NCBI RefSeq assembly: GCF_001730235.1
Contig: NZ_MIJF01000078.1
Coordinates: forward strand, 1 to 64,000
Source: Vulcanibacillus modesticaldus
Lineage (GTDB): Bacteria; Bacillota; Bacilli; Tepidibacillales; Tepidibacillaceae
Direction of reading: 5' to 3'
DNA: 64,000 nt
Shown in pieces: positions 35,835-45,932 of the stretch (its first letter is position 1; each line of letters opens with the position of its first letter). Both the position numbers and the translations under genes were made by a program. The notes beneath the pieces were generated by a model that was not told the origin of the DNA, ran no database searches, and saw only the letters and a list, made by a program, of their open reading frames with translations.

Positions 35835-36686
35835 ATGGATATAAAAACAATAATGGTTGTTGGAGCCGGACAAATGGGAAGTGGTATTGCGCAAGTGGCT
35901 GCTCAAACGGGTTACCAAGTAATACTGCATGATATTAAAGATGAATTTGTTAATAAAGGATTTAATACCATAAACAAAAATCTAACTCGAAATGTTAGTA
36001 AAGGGAGAATCACAGAACAAGAAAAAGAAGATATTCTTTCTAGGATCAAGCTGACTGTAAACTTGGAAGATGCAAAAGAGGCAGACTTTGTTATAGAAGC
36101 TGCTTCTGAAAACATGGAGATCAAATCTAAGATATTTAAAACATTAGATAAAGTAACTTCTAAAGAAGTTATTCTTGCTAGTAATACTTCTTCTTTACCG
36201 ATAACAGAAATTGCAGCAGTTACTGACAGACCTGAACAGGTCATTGGAATGCATTTCATGAACCCTGTTCCAGTAATGAAATTAGTAGAAGTCATTCGTG
36301 GATTAGCTACAACAGATGAAGTGTATCAAGTAGTTGAAGAATTAGCTAAACAAATGGGTAAAACTCCTGTTGAAGTTAATGATTTTCCTGGATTTGTATC
36401 AAATAGAATTTTACTTCCAATGATTAATGAAGCTATTTATGCTGTTTATGAAGGAGTGGCTACCCCTGAAGCAATTGACCAAGTAATGAAATTAGGAATG
36501 AACCATCCTATGGGTCCATTGGAATTGGCTGATTTTATTGGATTAGACACGTGTTTATCAATTATGGAAATATTACATGAAGGATTAGGGGATTCAAAAT
36601 ATCGTCCTTGTCCACTGTTAAGAAAATATGTCAAAGCTGGTTGGTTAGGAAGAAAAACTGGACGTGGGTTCTACGTATATGAATAA
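35835..36686 (+). CDS. 3-hydroxybutyryl-CoA dehydrogenase
   Basis: NAD-dependent 3-hydroxyacyl-CoA dehydrogenase of 283 residues, short-chain type. [21 protein letters not shown] binds [15 protein letters not shown] and [17 protein letters not shown] carry the catalytic His, followed by [19 protein letters not shown] and the C-terminal GRGFYVY. The family includes Bacillus MmgB and clostridial Hbd. It lies between the first thiolase and first acyl-CoA dehydrogenase, giving a compact short-chain set. GGGGAGAG precedes the ATG. Confidence 0.92.
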   Translation: MDIKTIMVVGAGQMGSGIAQVAAQTGYQVILHDIKDEFVNKGFNTINKNLTRNVSKGRITEQEKEDILSRIKLTVNLEDAKEADFVIEAASENMEIKSKIFKTLDKVTSKEVILASNTSSLPITEIAAVTDRPEQVIGMHFMNPVPVMKLVEVIRGLATTDEVYQVVEELAKQMGKTPVEVNDFPGFVSNRILLPMINEAIYAVYEGVATPEAIDQVMKLGMNHPMGPLELADFIGLDTCLSIMEILHEGLGDSKYRPCPLLRKYVKAGWLGRKTGRGFYVYE

Positions 36687-36736
36687 TTTTTGTGCTTTAA
36701 TAATCACTTAAAGGTTTTGTGAATAGGGGAGAAATT

Positions 36737-37879
36737 ATGGAACTTAAGTTTACTGATGAGCAAAACATGATTAGACAAATGGTTCGGGATTTTGCTGAAA
36801 ATGAGATAGCTCCAGTTGCAAAAGATATTGATGAGAAAGATGAGTACCCTATTGAAATCGTTAAAAAAATGGGGAAGCTTGGGTTGCTAGGTATTCCTAT
36901 TCCTGAGGAATGGGGTGGAGTCGGTGCAGATTTTGTATCGTATATTTCTACCATCGAAGAAATATCCAAAGCTAGTGCCGCCATCGGAGTAAGTTTAGCT
37001 GTTCATACTTCCGTAGGAACTTTGCCAATTTTGAATTTTGGAACAAAAGAGCAAAAAGAGAAATATATTCCCCGTTTAGCTAGTGGAGAAATAATTGGAG
37101 CTTTTGCACTCACTGAACCAAGTGCGGGTTCAGATGCGGCAAGTATAAAGACGACGGCTATTAAACAAGGAGATTATTATATCTTAAATGGGACCAAGGT
37201 TTTCATTACAAATGCTGGAATAGCTGAAGTTTATATAACCTTTGCTGTGACAGATTCATCAAAGGGAGTTAAGGGGATTTCTGCTTTTATCGTAGAAAAA
37301 GATACTCCTGGATTTTCCGTTGGTAAGAAAGAGAAAAAAATGGGGTTAAATGGTTCAAACACAGCGATGCTTCATTTTGATCAAGCAAAAGTTCCGGTCG
37401 AGAATTTACTTGGTGCAGAAGGTGAAGGATTCAAAATTGCTATGTCTAATCTTGATGGAGGGCGTATTGGGATTGGCGCTCAAGCTTTAGGAATTGCTAA
37501 AGCAGCTTTAGAAGCTTCAATTGAATATGCGAAAGAGCGAGTTCAATTTGGTAAGCCAATCGCAAAACAACAGGCAATTCAATTTAAGTTAGCAGATATG
37601 GCTACAAAAATTAGAGCGGCTGAATTATTGGTATATAACGCTGCAATGGTTCGTCAAAATGGTGGAAAAACAACAAAATTAGCTTCAATGGCGAAAAAAT
37701 TTGCATCTGATACAGCGATGGAAGTTACAACCGAAGCCGTCCAAATATTTGGAGGATATGGCTATACACGAGATTATCCAGTAGAGAGATTGTTTAGAGA
37801 TGCCAAGGTTACCCAAATTTATGAAGGAACAAATCAAATCCAACGAATTGTAATCGCAAAACAATTATTAAATGAGTAA
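36737..37879 (+). CDS. Acyl-CoA dehydrogenase (short/medium-chain type)
   Basis: FAD enzyme of 380 residues that makes the 2-enoyl-CoA and gives electrons to ETF. The family signatures are [15 protein letters not shown] (near residue 123) and the C-terminal [35 protein letters not shown], where the Glu of YEGT is the catalytic base. Length and motif fit Bacillus MmgC-type enzymes. I took the ATG at 36737 with AGGGGAG upstream rather than a GTG at 36719. It ends the first transcription segment; a strong hairpin follows. Confidence 0.93.
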   Translation: MELKFTDEQNMIRQMVRDFAENEIAPVAKDIDEKDEYPIEIVKKMGKLGLLGIPIPEEWGGVGADFVSYISTIEEISKASAAIGVSLAVHTSVGTLPILNFGTKEQKEKYIPRLASGEIIGAFALTEPSAGSDAASIKTTAIKQGDYYILNGTKVFITNAGIAEVYITFAVTDSSKGVKGISAFIVEKDTPGFSVGKKEKKMGLNGSNTAMLHFDQAKVPVENLLGAEGEGFKIAMSNLDGGRIGIGAQALGIAKAALEASIEYAKERVQFGKPIAKQQAIQFKLADMATKIRAAELLVYNAAMVRQNGGKTTKLASMAKKFASDTAMEVTTEAVQIFGGYGYTRDYPVERLFRDAKVTQIYEGTNQIQRIVIAKQLLNE

Positions 37880-37902
37880 TAATATAACTTCACATAAATT
37901 TA

Positions 37903-37945
37903 ACTCTGATGGGTGAAATTCCCATCAGAGTATAATCTAATTTTT
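37903..37945 (+). terminator. Hairpin after the first acyl-CoA dehydrogenase gene
   Basis: ACTCTGATGGG (37903-37913) and CCCATCAGAGT (37921-37931) form a perfect 11-bp stem. The T tract (TTTTT) comes about ten bases later, so termination may be partial. Confidence 0.65.
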
Positions 37946-38018
37946 CCCTTTTCACAATCTTAATGCTATTGAAATGAATGCTGAATTTTCAGAAAAATAC
38001 AGGATAGGAGGTTTGTTT

Positions 38019-40421
38019 ATGAAAAGAAAGATTAAAAAAGCTGCTGTTATAGGTTCAGGGGTTATGGGGGCAGGTATAGCGGCACATTTGGCTAATGTAG
38101 GGATTCCAACGTATATGCTGGATATTGTACCCAACAAGCTAACTCCTGAAGAAGAAAAAAGAGGTTTAAAACTAGAGGATGATGTTGTAAGAAATCGTAT
38201 AGCTGCTAATGCTAAGAAAGCATTGGTTAAAGCTAAACCAGCGCCTCTTTATCGAAAGGAAGATGCTGATTTAATTACAATTGGTAATTTAGAGGATCAT
38301 TTGCATTACCTTTCTGAAGCAGATTGGATTATCGAAGTTGTAATTGAAAATTTAGAGATCAAAAAGAAATTATTTGAAACTGTTGAAAAATATCGAAAAC
38401 CAGGTTCAATCGTTAGTTCCAATACTTCTGGCGTTTCTATTAACGAAATGATCGCTGGAAGATCAGAGGAATTCAAAAGACATTTCTTAGGAACTCATTT
38501 CTTTAATCCACCTAGATATATGAAATTATTAGAAATTATCCCTGCAAAAGAAACAGATCCAGAAATCTTGGAATTCATGATGGAATTTGGCGAAAAGGTT
38601 TTAGGTAAAGGAGTTGTTTTAGCAAAAGATACTCCTAACTTTATTGCTAATAGAATTGGTACTTACGGACTGATGGTTACAATCCATGAAATGGAAAAGA
38701 TGGGGCTAAGGGTGGATGAAGTTGATACGATTACTGGTCCATTAATGGGACGGCCAAAAAGTGCATCTTTCCGAACTTTAGACATGGTTGGATTAGATAC
38801 TTTTGTTCACGTTGCAAATAATGTTGTGAACAATACTGATGATGAAAAAGAAAAGGCAACATTTATGATGCCAAGTTTCGTCCATGAGATGGTTGATAAA
38901 GGCTTAATTGGTGATAAAAACAGGCAAGGTTTCTATAAAAAGGTCAAAACTGACAAAGGTAAGGAAATATTAGTTTTAGATTACAAAACAATGGAATATG
39001 TACCAAAGATCAAACTAAAATCGCCATCCATTGAAATGGCTAAACAAGGAAAAACATTAAAAGATAAATTGAAAACACTTATTTACGGCAAAGATAATGC
39101 AAGTATTTTTGCATGGAATACTTTAAAGAAAGTATTACTTTATTCAGCAAATAAATTAGGTGAGATTTCGGATGATATCGTAAATATAGATAATGCTATG
39201 AAATGGGGATTTAACTGGGAATTAGGTCCTTTTGAGATTTGGGATGCGATCGGAGTTGAAAAATCTGTTGTCAGGATGAAAGAAGAAGGAGAGGATATAC
39301 CGGAATTTGTAACAAAACTTTTAGAAAATGGTAAGAAAAGTTTCTACGAAAAGGTTGAAACTAAAAAGTTCTATTTCTCAATCAAGGGTGAAAATGAGGA
39401 GATAGTGCCAAACCAACAGATTATCAATATTGATGAATTAAGGGAACAAAATCGCGTCATTTTTTCCAATGCTGGTGCTAGTTTAATAGACATGGGTGAT
39501 GATGTAGCGTTACTAGATTTCCATTCACCTAATAGTGCAATTGGACTTGATTTTATGCAAATGGTCGATAAAAGTGTTGAAGAGGTGTCTAAGAATTATC
39601 GAGGTCTAGTGATTGGAAGTCAATCGAAGAATTTTTGTGTTGGTGCGAACTTGATGCTAATCCTTATGGAAGCAGAAGATGAAAACTGGGATGAGCTAAA
39701 CTTAATAGTTAAGATGTTCCAAAATGCCAGCATGAAATTAAAATATATGGATAAACCGGTTGTAGCTGCTCCATATGCTATGACCCTCGGCGGTGGAACT
39801 GAAATTACTTTCGGAGCCGACTTGGTACAAGCGGCAGCGGAAACATACATGGGACTAGTAGAAGTAGGTGTAGGTTTAATTCCTGCGGGAGGCGGAACAA
39901 AAGAATTACTATATCGTAACTTAGAAGGAATTCCTGATGATATGAAAATTGACCTTCAACCATTCGTAAATCGTGCCTTTGAAACAATTGCAATGGCCAA
40001 GGTTTCAACCAGTGCTAGAGAAGCACAAAACCTAGGATATTTACGTAAAACCGATCGGATTTCTGTAAATAAGGATCATCAACTATATGAGGCTAAGAAA
40101 GCTGTCTTAGCTTTAGATTCTATGGGTTACCAAGCTCCTCGTTCTAAGAAGATAAGGGTTGTTGGAGAAACAGGATATAATACTTTACGATTAGGTACTT
40201 ATACATTCAGAGAAAGTGGTTATATCTCTGAACACGATCAAAAAATTGCTGAAAAATTAGCTTTTATCTTATCTGGTGGTAATGTCCCTGCTAATACTAT
40301 GGTGACAGAGCAATACTTATTAGATCTAGAAAGAGAAGCATTTTTAAGCTTATTAGGTGAACCAAAGACCCAACAACGAATGCAACACATGTTGTTAAAA
40401 GGTAAACCATTAAGAAATTAA
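38019..40421 (+). CDS. fadN: FadN, 3-hydroxyacyl-CoA dehydrogenase / enoyl-CoA hydratase
   Basis: Bifunctional long-chain beta-oxidation enzyme, 800 residues (Bacillus FadN is about the same). The N-terminal half is the NAD dehydrogenase: AVIGSGVMGAGIAAHLAN, SNTSGVSINEMI and GTHFFNPPRYMKLLEII. The C-terminal part (from about residue 500) is crotonase-like, with SKNFCVGANL and TLGGGTEITFGADLVQAAAETYMGLVEVGVGLIPAGGG (by position about 588-625). The order dehydrogenase then hydratase is the FadN type, reverse of E. coli FadB. ATG at 38019 follows TAGGAGG. fadA begins 15 bases after its stop. Confidence 0.94.
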   Translation: MKRKIKKAAVIGSGVMGAGIAAHLANVGIPTYMLDIVPNKLTPEEEKRGLKLEDDVVRNRIAANAKKALVKAKPAPLYRKEDADLITIGNLEDHLHYLSEADWIIEVVIENLEIKKKLFETVEKYRKPGSIVSSNTSGVSINEMIAGRSEEFKRHFLGTHFFNPPRYMKLLEIIPAKETDPEILEFMMEFGEKVLGKGVVLAKDTPNFIANRIGTYGLMVTIHEMEKMGLRVDEVDTITGPLMGRPKSASFRTLDMVGLDTFVHVANNVVNNTDDEKEKATFMMPSFVHEMVDKGLIGDKNRQGFYKKVKTDKGKEILVLDYKTMEYVPKIKLKSPSIEMAKQGKTLKDKLKTLIYGKDNASIFAWNTLKKVLLYSANKLGEISDDIVNIDNAMKWGFNWELGPFEIWDAIGVEKSVVRMKEEGEDIPEFVTKLLENGKKSFYEKVETKKFYFSIKGENEEIVPNQQIINIDELREQNRVIFSNAGASLIDMGDDVALLDFHSPNSAIGLDFMQMVDKSVEEVSKNYRGLVIGSQSKNFCVGANLMLILMEAEDENWDELNLIVKMFQNASMKLKYMDKPVVAAPYAMTLGGGTEITFGADLVQAAAETYMGLVEVGVGLIPAGGGTKELLYRNLEGIPDDMKIDLQPFVNRAFETIAMAKVSTSAREAQNLGYLRKTDRISVNKDHQLYEAKKAVLALDSMGYQAPRSKKIRVVGETGYNTLRLGTYTFRESGYISEHDQKIAEKLAFILSGGNVPANTMVTEQYLLDLEREAFLSLLGEPKTQQRMQHMLLKGKPLRN

Positions 40422-40436
40422 AAGGGGGATTATTAG

Positions 40437-41615
40437 ATGAGAGAAGCGGTTATTGTAGCTGGAGTGCGTACAGCAGTAGGAAAAGCACCAAAAGGTACGC
40501 TGAAAAATACTCGTCCTGACGATTTAGGCGCGGTAGTAATTGAGGAATTATTAAACAGATCAAAAGGATTAGATCTTAATGATATAGATGATGTAATTAT
40601 GGGTTGTGCATTCCCAGAAGGAGAGCAGGGAATGAATGTTGCTCGAAATATTGCTCTTAGGGCTGGATTACCCGTAAGTGTACCTGGTATGACAGTGAAT
40701 CGCTATTGTTCATCAGGTTTACAAACAATTGCTATCGCTGCTGAAAGAATAATGGTAGGTAACGCTGATGTAATAATAGCCGGTGGAATAGAAAGCATGA
40801 GTATGATTCCAATGGGAGGAAACAAACCCGCTCCTAATCCTTGGTTAATGGAGAATATGCCTCAAGCATATATGTCAATGGGAATAACAGCAGAAGAAGT
40901 TGCAAAAAAGTTTAATATATCTCGTGAAGAGCAAGATAAGTTTGCTTTAAGAAGTCATCAAAAAGCTGCAAAAGCTATTAAAGAAGGAAAGTTTAAAGAT
41001 GAAATCGTTCCTGTAAAAATTAAGAAAAATTATCTAAACGAAGAGGGAAAAGTTGTAACTGAAGAATTAGTCTTTGATACTGATGAAGGAGTCAGACCAG
41101 ATACCTCTTTAGAAGCTTTAGCAAAACTAAAGCCAGTATTTAGAGTTAATGGAACAGTTACTGCAGGAAACTCTTCTCAGACAAGTGATGGTGCAGCAGC
41201 AGTAATGGTGATGTCTAGAGAGAAAGCAGAAGAATTGGGATTAAAACCAATTGCTCGTTTCGTAACTTATGCAGTTGCAGGGGTTGAACCAGATATTATG
41301 GGAATCGGTCCAAAGGAAGCTATTCCAAAAGCATTGAAATTAGCAAACTTAACAATGGATGATATTGATTTATTTGAAATTAATGAAGCTTTTGCTTCTC
41401 AGGCAGTATATGTTGTAAAGGAATTAGGAATTGATCCTGAAAAAGTTAACGTTAATGGTGGAGCGATTGCTTTAGGACATCCGTTAGGATGTACTGGTGC
41501 AAAATTAACAGTAAGTCTACTCAATGAATTGAAAAGACGTGATGGAAGATATGGTGTAGTATCCATGTGTATCGGTGGAGGTATGGGTGCTGCTGGAATT
41601 TTTGAAATATTGTAA
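40437..41615 (+). CDS. fadA: FadA, acetyl-CoA C-acyltransferase (3-ketoacyl-CoA thiolase)
   Basis: Thiolase of 392 residues. Nucleophile Cys in [12 protein letters not shown] (near residue 88), His in [17 protein letters not shown] (near 345), second Cys in [12 protein letters not shown]. It cleaves the 3-ketoacyl-CoA made by FadN. Its place in fadN-fadA-fadE is the same as in Bacillus, so this is the long-chain thiolase and the gene at 34620 a second, probably shorter-chain one. AAAGGGGG precedes the ATG. Confidence 0.94.
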   Translation: MREAVIVAGVRTAVGKAPKGTLKNTRPDDLGAVVIEELLNRSKGLDLNDIDDVIMGCAFPEGEQGMNVARNIALRAGLPVSVPGMTVNRYCSSGLQTIAIAAERIMVGNADVIIAGGIESMSMIPMGGNKPAPNPWLMENMPQAYMSMGITAEEVAKKFNISREEQDKFALRSHQKAAKAIKEGKFKDEIVPVKIKKNYLNEEGKVVTEELVFDTDEGVRPDTSLEALAKLKPVFRVNGTVTAGNSSQTSDGAAAVMVMSREKAEELGLKPIARFVTYAVAGVEPDIMGIGPKEAIPKALKLANLTMDDIDLFEINEAFASQAVYVVKELGIDPEKVNVNGGAIALGHPLGCTGAKLTVSLLNELKRRDGRYGVVSMCIGGGMGAAGIFEIL

Positions 41616-41659
41616 GTTATTAAATAAAATAAAATATTAAACCAATCGGAGGGGAAATA

Positions 41660-43438
41660 ATGGAAGAGAAGAGGATTATTAAAGGTGGAAGCTTCTTAAT
41701 CGACGAATTACAACCGGAGGATATTTTTACTCCTGAAGATTTCACAGATGAACACAAGATGATTGCGAAGACAACTTCCGACTTTGTTGAAGGTGAAATA
41801 ATCCCTAACATTGAAGCTGTTGAAAATAAAGATTATGATTTCATCGTTGGCAAGCTAAAAGAAGCAGGAGAGCTAGGTTTACTTGGTGTAGATGTACCAG
41901 AAGAGTATGGTGGAATTGGTTTAGATAAGATTAGTTCATCATTGATCACTGAAAACTTTGGTAAGTCGGGTTCATTTGCGCTAGCTCATGGAGCTCATGT
42001 TGGTATTGGTTCATTACCTATCGTATTTTTCGGTAATGAAGAGCAACGTCAAAAATATTTACCAGCCTTAGCGACTGGCGAAAAAATTGCTGCATATGCT
42101 TTAACAGAACCATCTTCAGGTTCAGACGCATTAGGTGCTAAAACAACCGCTGTTTTAAGTGAGGATGGAAAATATTATATTTTAAATGGTACTAAGCAAT
42201 TCATCACCAATGCTGGATTTGCAGACATTTTTGTTGTTTATGCAAAAGTAGATGGCGAGAAGTTCACTGCATTTATCGTTGAAAGGGAGTTTGAAGGAGT
42301 ATCCGTAGGGCCGGAAGAAAAAAAGATGGGGATCAGAGGATCATCTACTCGTCCGTTGATTTTAGAAGATGTAAAAGTCCCCGTAGAAAACGTTTTAGGG
42401 GAAATTGGAAGAGGTCACGTAATCGCATTTAACATTCTAAATATCGGTCGTTATAAGTTAGGTGTAGGTACTGTTGGATCTTCAAAAAGGGTAATTGAAT
42501 TAGCTACTAAGTACGCTAAGGAAAGAAAACAATTCAAAGTACCTATTGCTAGCTTCAGATTAATTCAAGAAAAACTAGCAGATATGGCAATTACCACTTA
42601 TGTTAATGAATCAATGATCTATCGTACTGGTGGTCTAATCGAAGATATATTAAGTAGTTTAGAAGGTGATAAGGAAGACGAAGGGCGTAAAGTAGCTAGT
42701 GGAATTGCAGAATACGCAATCGAGTGTTCAATCAATAAGGTTTATGGTTCAGAATCCTTTGATTTTGTAGCGGACGAAGGAGTTCAAATCCATGGTGGAT
42801 ACGGTTTTATTGAGGAGTATGAAGTAGAAAGAGCTTACAGGGATTCTCGTATTAACCGAATCTTTGAAGGAACAAATGAAATCAATCGCTTATTGATCCC
42901 AGCAACCTTATTGCGTAAAGCAATGAAGGGAGAAATTCCATTACTTGCAGCGGCTGAACGTTTGCAAAAGGAATTAATGACTTTGATGCCATTTATGCCA
43001 GATGATGCGCCATTAAGTAAAGAAAAGAATCTTTTAAGCATGAGTAAGAAGCTATTCTTAATGGTAGCTGGATTAGCAGTTCAAAAGTATCAAAAAGAGA
43101 TAGAAAGTGAACAAGAAATCTTAAAAAATATTTCCGATATGATAATTGAGATATATGCTATGGAAAGTGCAATCTTAAGAACACTTAAAGCTATCGGAAG
43201 ATCTAGTATAGAAAAAGAAGAACTAAAATTAGATATGACTCAAGTATATGTTCAGGAAGCATTTGAACGTATCGCGGATATTGCAAAAACTACTTTGGCA
43301 GCTATGGAAGAGGGAGACATGCTCAAAACTCAGCTATCTATCCACAAAAAACTAACTCGTAACACCCCTATTAATACCGTTACCTTAAAGAGAAAGATCG
43401 CTAAGAGAATCATCGATGCTGAAAAATATACAGTTTAA
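41660..43438 (+). CDS. fadE: FadE, long-chain acyl-CoA dehydrogenase
   Basis: A 592-residue acyl-CoA dehydrogenase of the VLCAD-like type, longer than ordinary family members by a C-terminal helical extension. Signatures are [16 protein letters not shown] (near residue 149) and [33 protein letters not shown] (about 378-410), with the Glu of FEGT as base. The last 180 residues ([14 protein letters not shown] onward) match the extension seen in Bacillus FadE. CGGAGGGG precedes the ATG. It ends the beta-oxidation cluster, closed by a terminator. Confidence 0.94.
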   Translation: MEEKRIIKGGSFLIDELQPEDIFTPEDFTDEHKMIAKTTSDFVEGEIIPNIEAVENKDYDFIVGKLKEAGELGLLGVDVPEEYGGIGLDKISSSLITENFGKSGSFALAHGAHVGIGSLPIVFFGNEEQRQKYLPALATGEKIAAYALTEPSSGSDALGAKTTAVLSEDGKYYILNGTKQFITNAGFADIFVVYAKVDGEKFTAFIVEREFEGVSVGPEEKKMGIRGSSTRPLILEDVKVPVENVLGEIGRGHVIAFNILNIGRYKLGVGTVGSSKRVIELATKYAKERKQFKVPIASFRLIQEKLADMAITTYVNESMIYRTGGLIEDILSSLEGDKEDEGRKVASGIAEYAIECSINKVYGSESFDFVADEGVQIHGGYGFIEEYEVERAYRDSRINRIFEGTNEINRLLIPATLLRKAMKGEIPLLAAAERLQKELMTLMPFMPDDAPLSKEKNLLSMSKKLFLMVAGLAVQKYQKEIESEQEILKNISDMIIEIYAMESAILRTLKAIGRSSIEKEELKLDMTQVYVQEAFERIADIAKTTLAAMEEGDMLKTQLSIHKKLTRNTPINTVTLKRKIAKRIIDAEKYTV

Positions 43439-43457
43439 TATCATGTGATTTAAATAT

Positions 43458-43510
43458 AAAAGGTTGATTTCAGAAGAAGAAAAATCAATTCTGAGGTCAA
43501 TCTTTTATTT
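43458..43510 (+). terminator. Terminator after fadE
   Basis: AAAAGGTTGATTTCAGAA and TTCTGAGGTCAATCTTTT form a long stem with two mismatches around an A-rich loop, followed by ATTTT. Confidence 0.75.
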
Positions 43511-43585
43511 TCGTTTGGAAAACTATAGTTTTGGAAACAGGGGCGTTAGCATTTTTGTTCTTACCTGTGTAAAACGTTTTTTCGG

Positions 43586-44164
43586 TTAACTGTTTTGGAA
43601 TCTGAGGGAATCAAATTTATTAACAGAAGCCTTTGGGACATTTTTTCCAACTCTAACCATTAAAGTATTTGCAGGGTGTGAAGTTATTTCTGGATCATTT
43701 GTTGGATAGACTTTAAATCCTACAGTCCTGAATAACTTTTCCATCATATTTCGGTATTGCCAAATAGTTAAGTTTGTATTTTTTAAATCCCAATGCCAAT
43801 GGTACAAAGTTGTAAACACGATGTAATTTTCTATGTTAGTATCCAGGAAAGCTAATTTTAATAAATGTTTGGCAACGTTTTGCTTTCGATATGGAATAGC
43901 TACTTCAATAACCCCTAATTCTAGCAAATCTGACATATTTCCTTTTGACCAACTTTCAATAGGATCAGAATGAGAGAGGGTCAGATATCCGATGATTTGT
44001 TGCTTATTTAAGGCAACAAACACACGCCCTTCGGGAAGTTTAGAGATCTTCAGTAAGGCTTGATGTTGTCTATCTGAAGGTCGAAAAGATTTCATTGTTT
44101 CGTGAAATTTGTATTTTTCTAGAGTTTGGTTGTTTATCGGTCCTGCTACATTTATATGTGACAT
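43586..44164 (-). CDS. acuA: AcuA, GNAT protein acetyltransferase
   Basis: A 192-residue GNAT enzyme. The sequence follows Bacillus AcuA closely: HETMKSFRPSDRQHQALLKI, LPEGRVFVAL, SDPIESWSKG, LELGVIEVAIPYRKQNVAKHLLKLA (acetyl-CoA loop), LYHWHWDLK, and a C-terminal SHPANTLMVRVGKNV then KFDSLRFQN. In Bacillus, AcuA acetylates a lysine of acetyl-CoA synthetase AcsA and turns it off. The usual partners acuB and acuC and the target acsA are not in this window. It is on the opposite strand to fadE, downstream of rpsT. AGGAGAT is the ribosome site. Confidence 0.9.
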   Translation of the reverse strand: MSHINVAGPINNQTLEKYKFHETMKSFRPSDRQHQALLKISKLPEGRVFVALNKQQIIGYLTLSHSDPIESWSKGNMSDLLELGVIEVAIPYRKQNVAKHLLKLAFLDTNIENYIVFTTLYHWHWDLKNTNLTIWQYRNMMEKLFRTVGFKVYPTNDPEITSHPANTLMVRVGKNVPKASVNKFDSLRFQNS

Positions 44165-44209
44165 ATGATAATCTCCTATGTAATAATTTCAGAAAATTCA
44201 ACTCAGTCT

Positions 44210-44240
44210 ATTATATACAATTTTGCTTATTATGAAACAA
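44210..44240 (-). promoter_or_regulatory. Putative promoter of acuA
   Basis: On the minus strand TATAAT is perfect (plus 44210-44215), with TTTCAT 16 bp or TTGTTT 19 bp upstream. It abuts the rpsT terminator. No clear catabolite-repression (cre) site was found. Confidence 0.45.
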
Positions 44241-44242
44241 TA

Positions 44243-44269
44243 TAAAAAACGACCCTATATGGGTCGTTA
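44243..44269 (-). terminator. Terminator of rpsT
   Basis: On the minus strand AACGACCC, five-base loop, GGGTCGTT, followed by a T run. The loop is ATATA and the stem is perfect. Confidence 0.9.
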
Positions 44270-44280
44270 TTTTATCTTTT

Positions 44281-44559
44281 TTATGCACTTACACTCTTTG
44301 TAAGTTCATTTAATTTCTTAGAAAGGCGTGACTTCTTACGAGCAGCCGTATTTTTATGAATTAGACCTTTAGTTACCGCTTTATCTAATTTTTTGGTTGC
44401 ATTCAAGAGAGCGGACTTTGCAGCTTCAAGATCGTTATTGCTAACAGCTACTTCGAAATTTTTAATAGCAGTACGAAGTGCTGACTTTTGTGCTTTATTT
44501 CTTTCTGCTCTTTTATTAGAAGTTTTAACACGTTTAATAGCAGACTTAATATTTGGCAT
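44281..44559 (-). CDS. rpsT: 30S ribosomal protein S20
   Basis: A 92-residue, very basic helical protein that binds 16S rRNA. It starts [19 protein letters not shown] and continues [15 protein letters not shown], ending with [21 protein letters not shown], all standard for S20. The ATG at 44559 has AAGGAGGTG eight bases upstream. Transcribed opposite to gpr, exactly as in Bacillus. The leader before it contains a long inverted repeat. Confidence 0.97.
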   Translation of the reverse strand: MPNIKSAIKRVKTSNKRAERNKAQKSALRTAIKNFEVAVSNNDLEAAKSALLNATKKLDKAVTKGLIHKNTAARKKSRLSKKLNELTKSVSA

Positions 44560-44598
44560 TACTTTCACCTCCTTGGTGCAACCTATATATTTAAGGTA

Positions 44599-44641
44599 GT
44601 TCAAAAAGTATTCAAGAACTTTGTACTTACTACTTTTGAAC
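44599..44641 (-). other. Inverted repeat in the rpsT leader
   Basis: GTTCAAAAAGTA (44599-44610) and TACTTTTGAAC (44631-44641) pair over 11 bases with one bulge. It stands 40 bases before the rpsT start and may be a leader structure for control of S20 synthesis. Function unproven. Confidence 0.4.
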
Positions 44642-44740
44642 ATACACTATGTAGGTATTACAAATACAACATTTGATATTTTAACATGGAGGATAGAAAA
44701 AAGCAAGGTTTCTTGGTGGTTTTCTTCAATAATTATTTAG

Positions 44741-44770
44741 GAATAAACTAGAAAATTTGGTAGCAGAATA
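44741..44770 (+). promoter_or_regulatory. Putative forespore sigma-G/F promoter of gpr
   Basis: GAATA (44741-44745), 18 bp, CAGAATA (44764-44770) resembles the sigma-G/F type (GHATR and CATnnTA). It stands 31 bases before the gpr start, which fits the known forespore expression of gpr. Confidence 0.45.
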
Positions 44771-44801
44771 ATCTTAAGACTCGATATTTGGAGGAGATAA
44801 A

Positions 44802-45854
44802 ATGAATCAATCTCATCAGATAGATTTAAGTAGGTACCAAGTAAGGACTGATCTTGCTTTAGAAAGACATCAAATGGCAATCGAGGAGCATGGAGGAGAA
44901 ATACCCGGTGTACATATTGAAGAACAGAATATTGATGGAATTCATTTTAGTAAAATGTCAGTTACTACAGAAGAAGGTAGTCAAGCACTAAGAAAACCGA
45001 AAGGCAATTATTTAACTTTTGAAGCCCCTAATTTAAAACAACATGACACCGAGTTACAGGAACGATTATCATATTTTTTTGCTGAAGAATTCCATAAATA
45101 CTTAAAACAACTTGGAATATCCGATGATGCAAAAGCATTGGTAATTGGACTTGGAAATTGGAACGTGACTCCCGATGCCCTGGGACCGAAAGTGGTTGAA
45201 AACTTATTAATTACTAGACATTTATTTGAACTGATACCGGATCAAATTGATGAGGGGTTTAGACCTGTAAGTGCGATTGCTCCTGGGGTGATGGGATTAA
45301 CCGGAATTGAAACAAGTGAAATTGTAAGTGGTATTATTGAAAAAAGTGATCCTGATTTTGTAATCGCCATCGATGCTTTGGCATCTCGTTCATTAGAAAG
45401 GGTTAATTCTACTATTCAAGTAGCGGATACAGGAATACATCCTGGTTCTGGCATAGGTAATAAAAGAAAAGCCTTAGATCAAGAAACCTTAGGAGTACCG
45501 GTTATTGCGATTGGAGTTCCAACAGTGGTTGATGCGGTGTCGATTACAAATGATACGATTGATTTCATGTTGCAGCATTTACAGAATCAAATGGATATAA
45601 GAAATCCCTTTACTAAAGCTTCAAAGGATCCAGAAAACCCAAAATACTTTTTAGGATTAATTGGCTCCTTAACAGAGAATGAAAAACGTCAATTAATTCA
45701 TGAAGTATTATCACCGCTTGGGTATAACCTTATAGTCACTCCAAAAGAAGTTGATACTTTTATGGAAGATATGGCTAATATTCTTGCTAATGGTTTAAAT
45801 ATGGCACTCCATAGATCTGTTGATAAGGAAAATGTTTCATCATATACCCATTAA
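44802..45854 (+). CDS. gpr: Germination protease GPR
   Basis: Endopeptidase that breaks down small acid-soluble spore proteins during germination. The 350-residue zymogen begins with a propeptide (about 15 residues, cut near [13 protein letters not shown]) and contains [39 protein letters not shown] and [33 protein letters not shown] (by position about 186-220). This is specific to endospore formers. GGAGGAG precedes the ATG. spoIIP follows 78 bases later, as in Bacillus. Confidence 0.96.
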   Translation: MNQSHQIDLSRYQVRTDLALERHQMAIEEHGGEIPGVHIEEQNIDGIHFSKMSVTTEEGSQALRKPKGNYLTFEAPNLKQHDTELQERLSYFFAEEFHKYLKQLGISDDAKALVIGLGNWNVTPDALGPKVVENLLITRHLFELIPDQIDEGFRPVSAIAPGVMGLTGIETSEIVSGIIEKSDPDFVIAIDALASRSLERVNSTIQVADTGIHPGSGIGNKRKALDQETLGVPVIAIGVPTVVDAVSITNDTIDFMLQHLQNQMDIRNPFTKASKDPENPKYFLGLIGSLTENEKRQLIHEVLSPLGYNLIVTPKEVDTFMEDMANILANGLNMALHRSVDKENVSSYTH

Positions 45855-45932
45855 ATTGTTAATACTGTTCTAACCCATTTAAAGTCTTCATATAGTAATA
45901 ACGAAACAATTAAATGGGGGAAGAATTGAAAG

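Noticed and set aside
37976-37993. FadR box before fadN
   Set aside because: Only the first six bases TGAATG fit the operator; the second half does not match.
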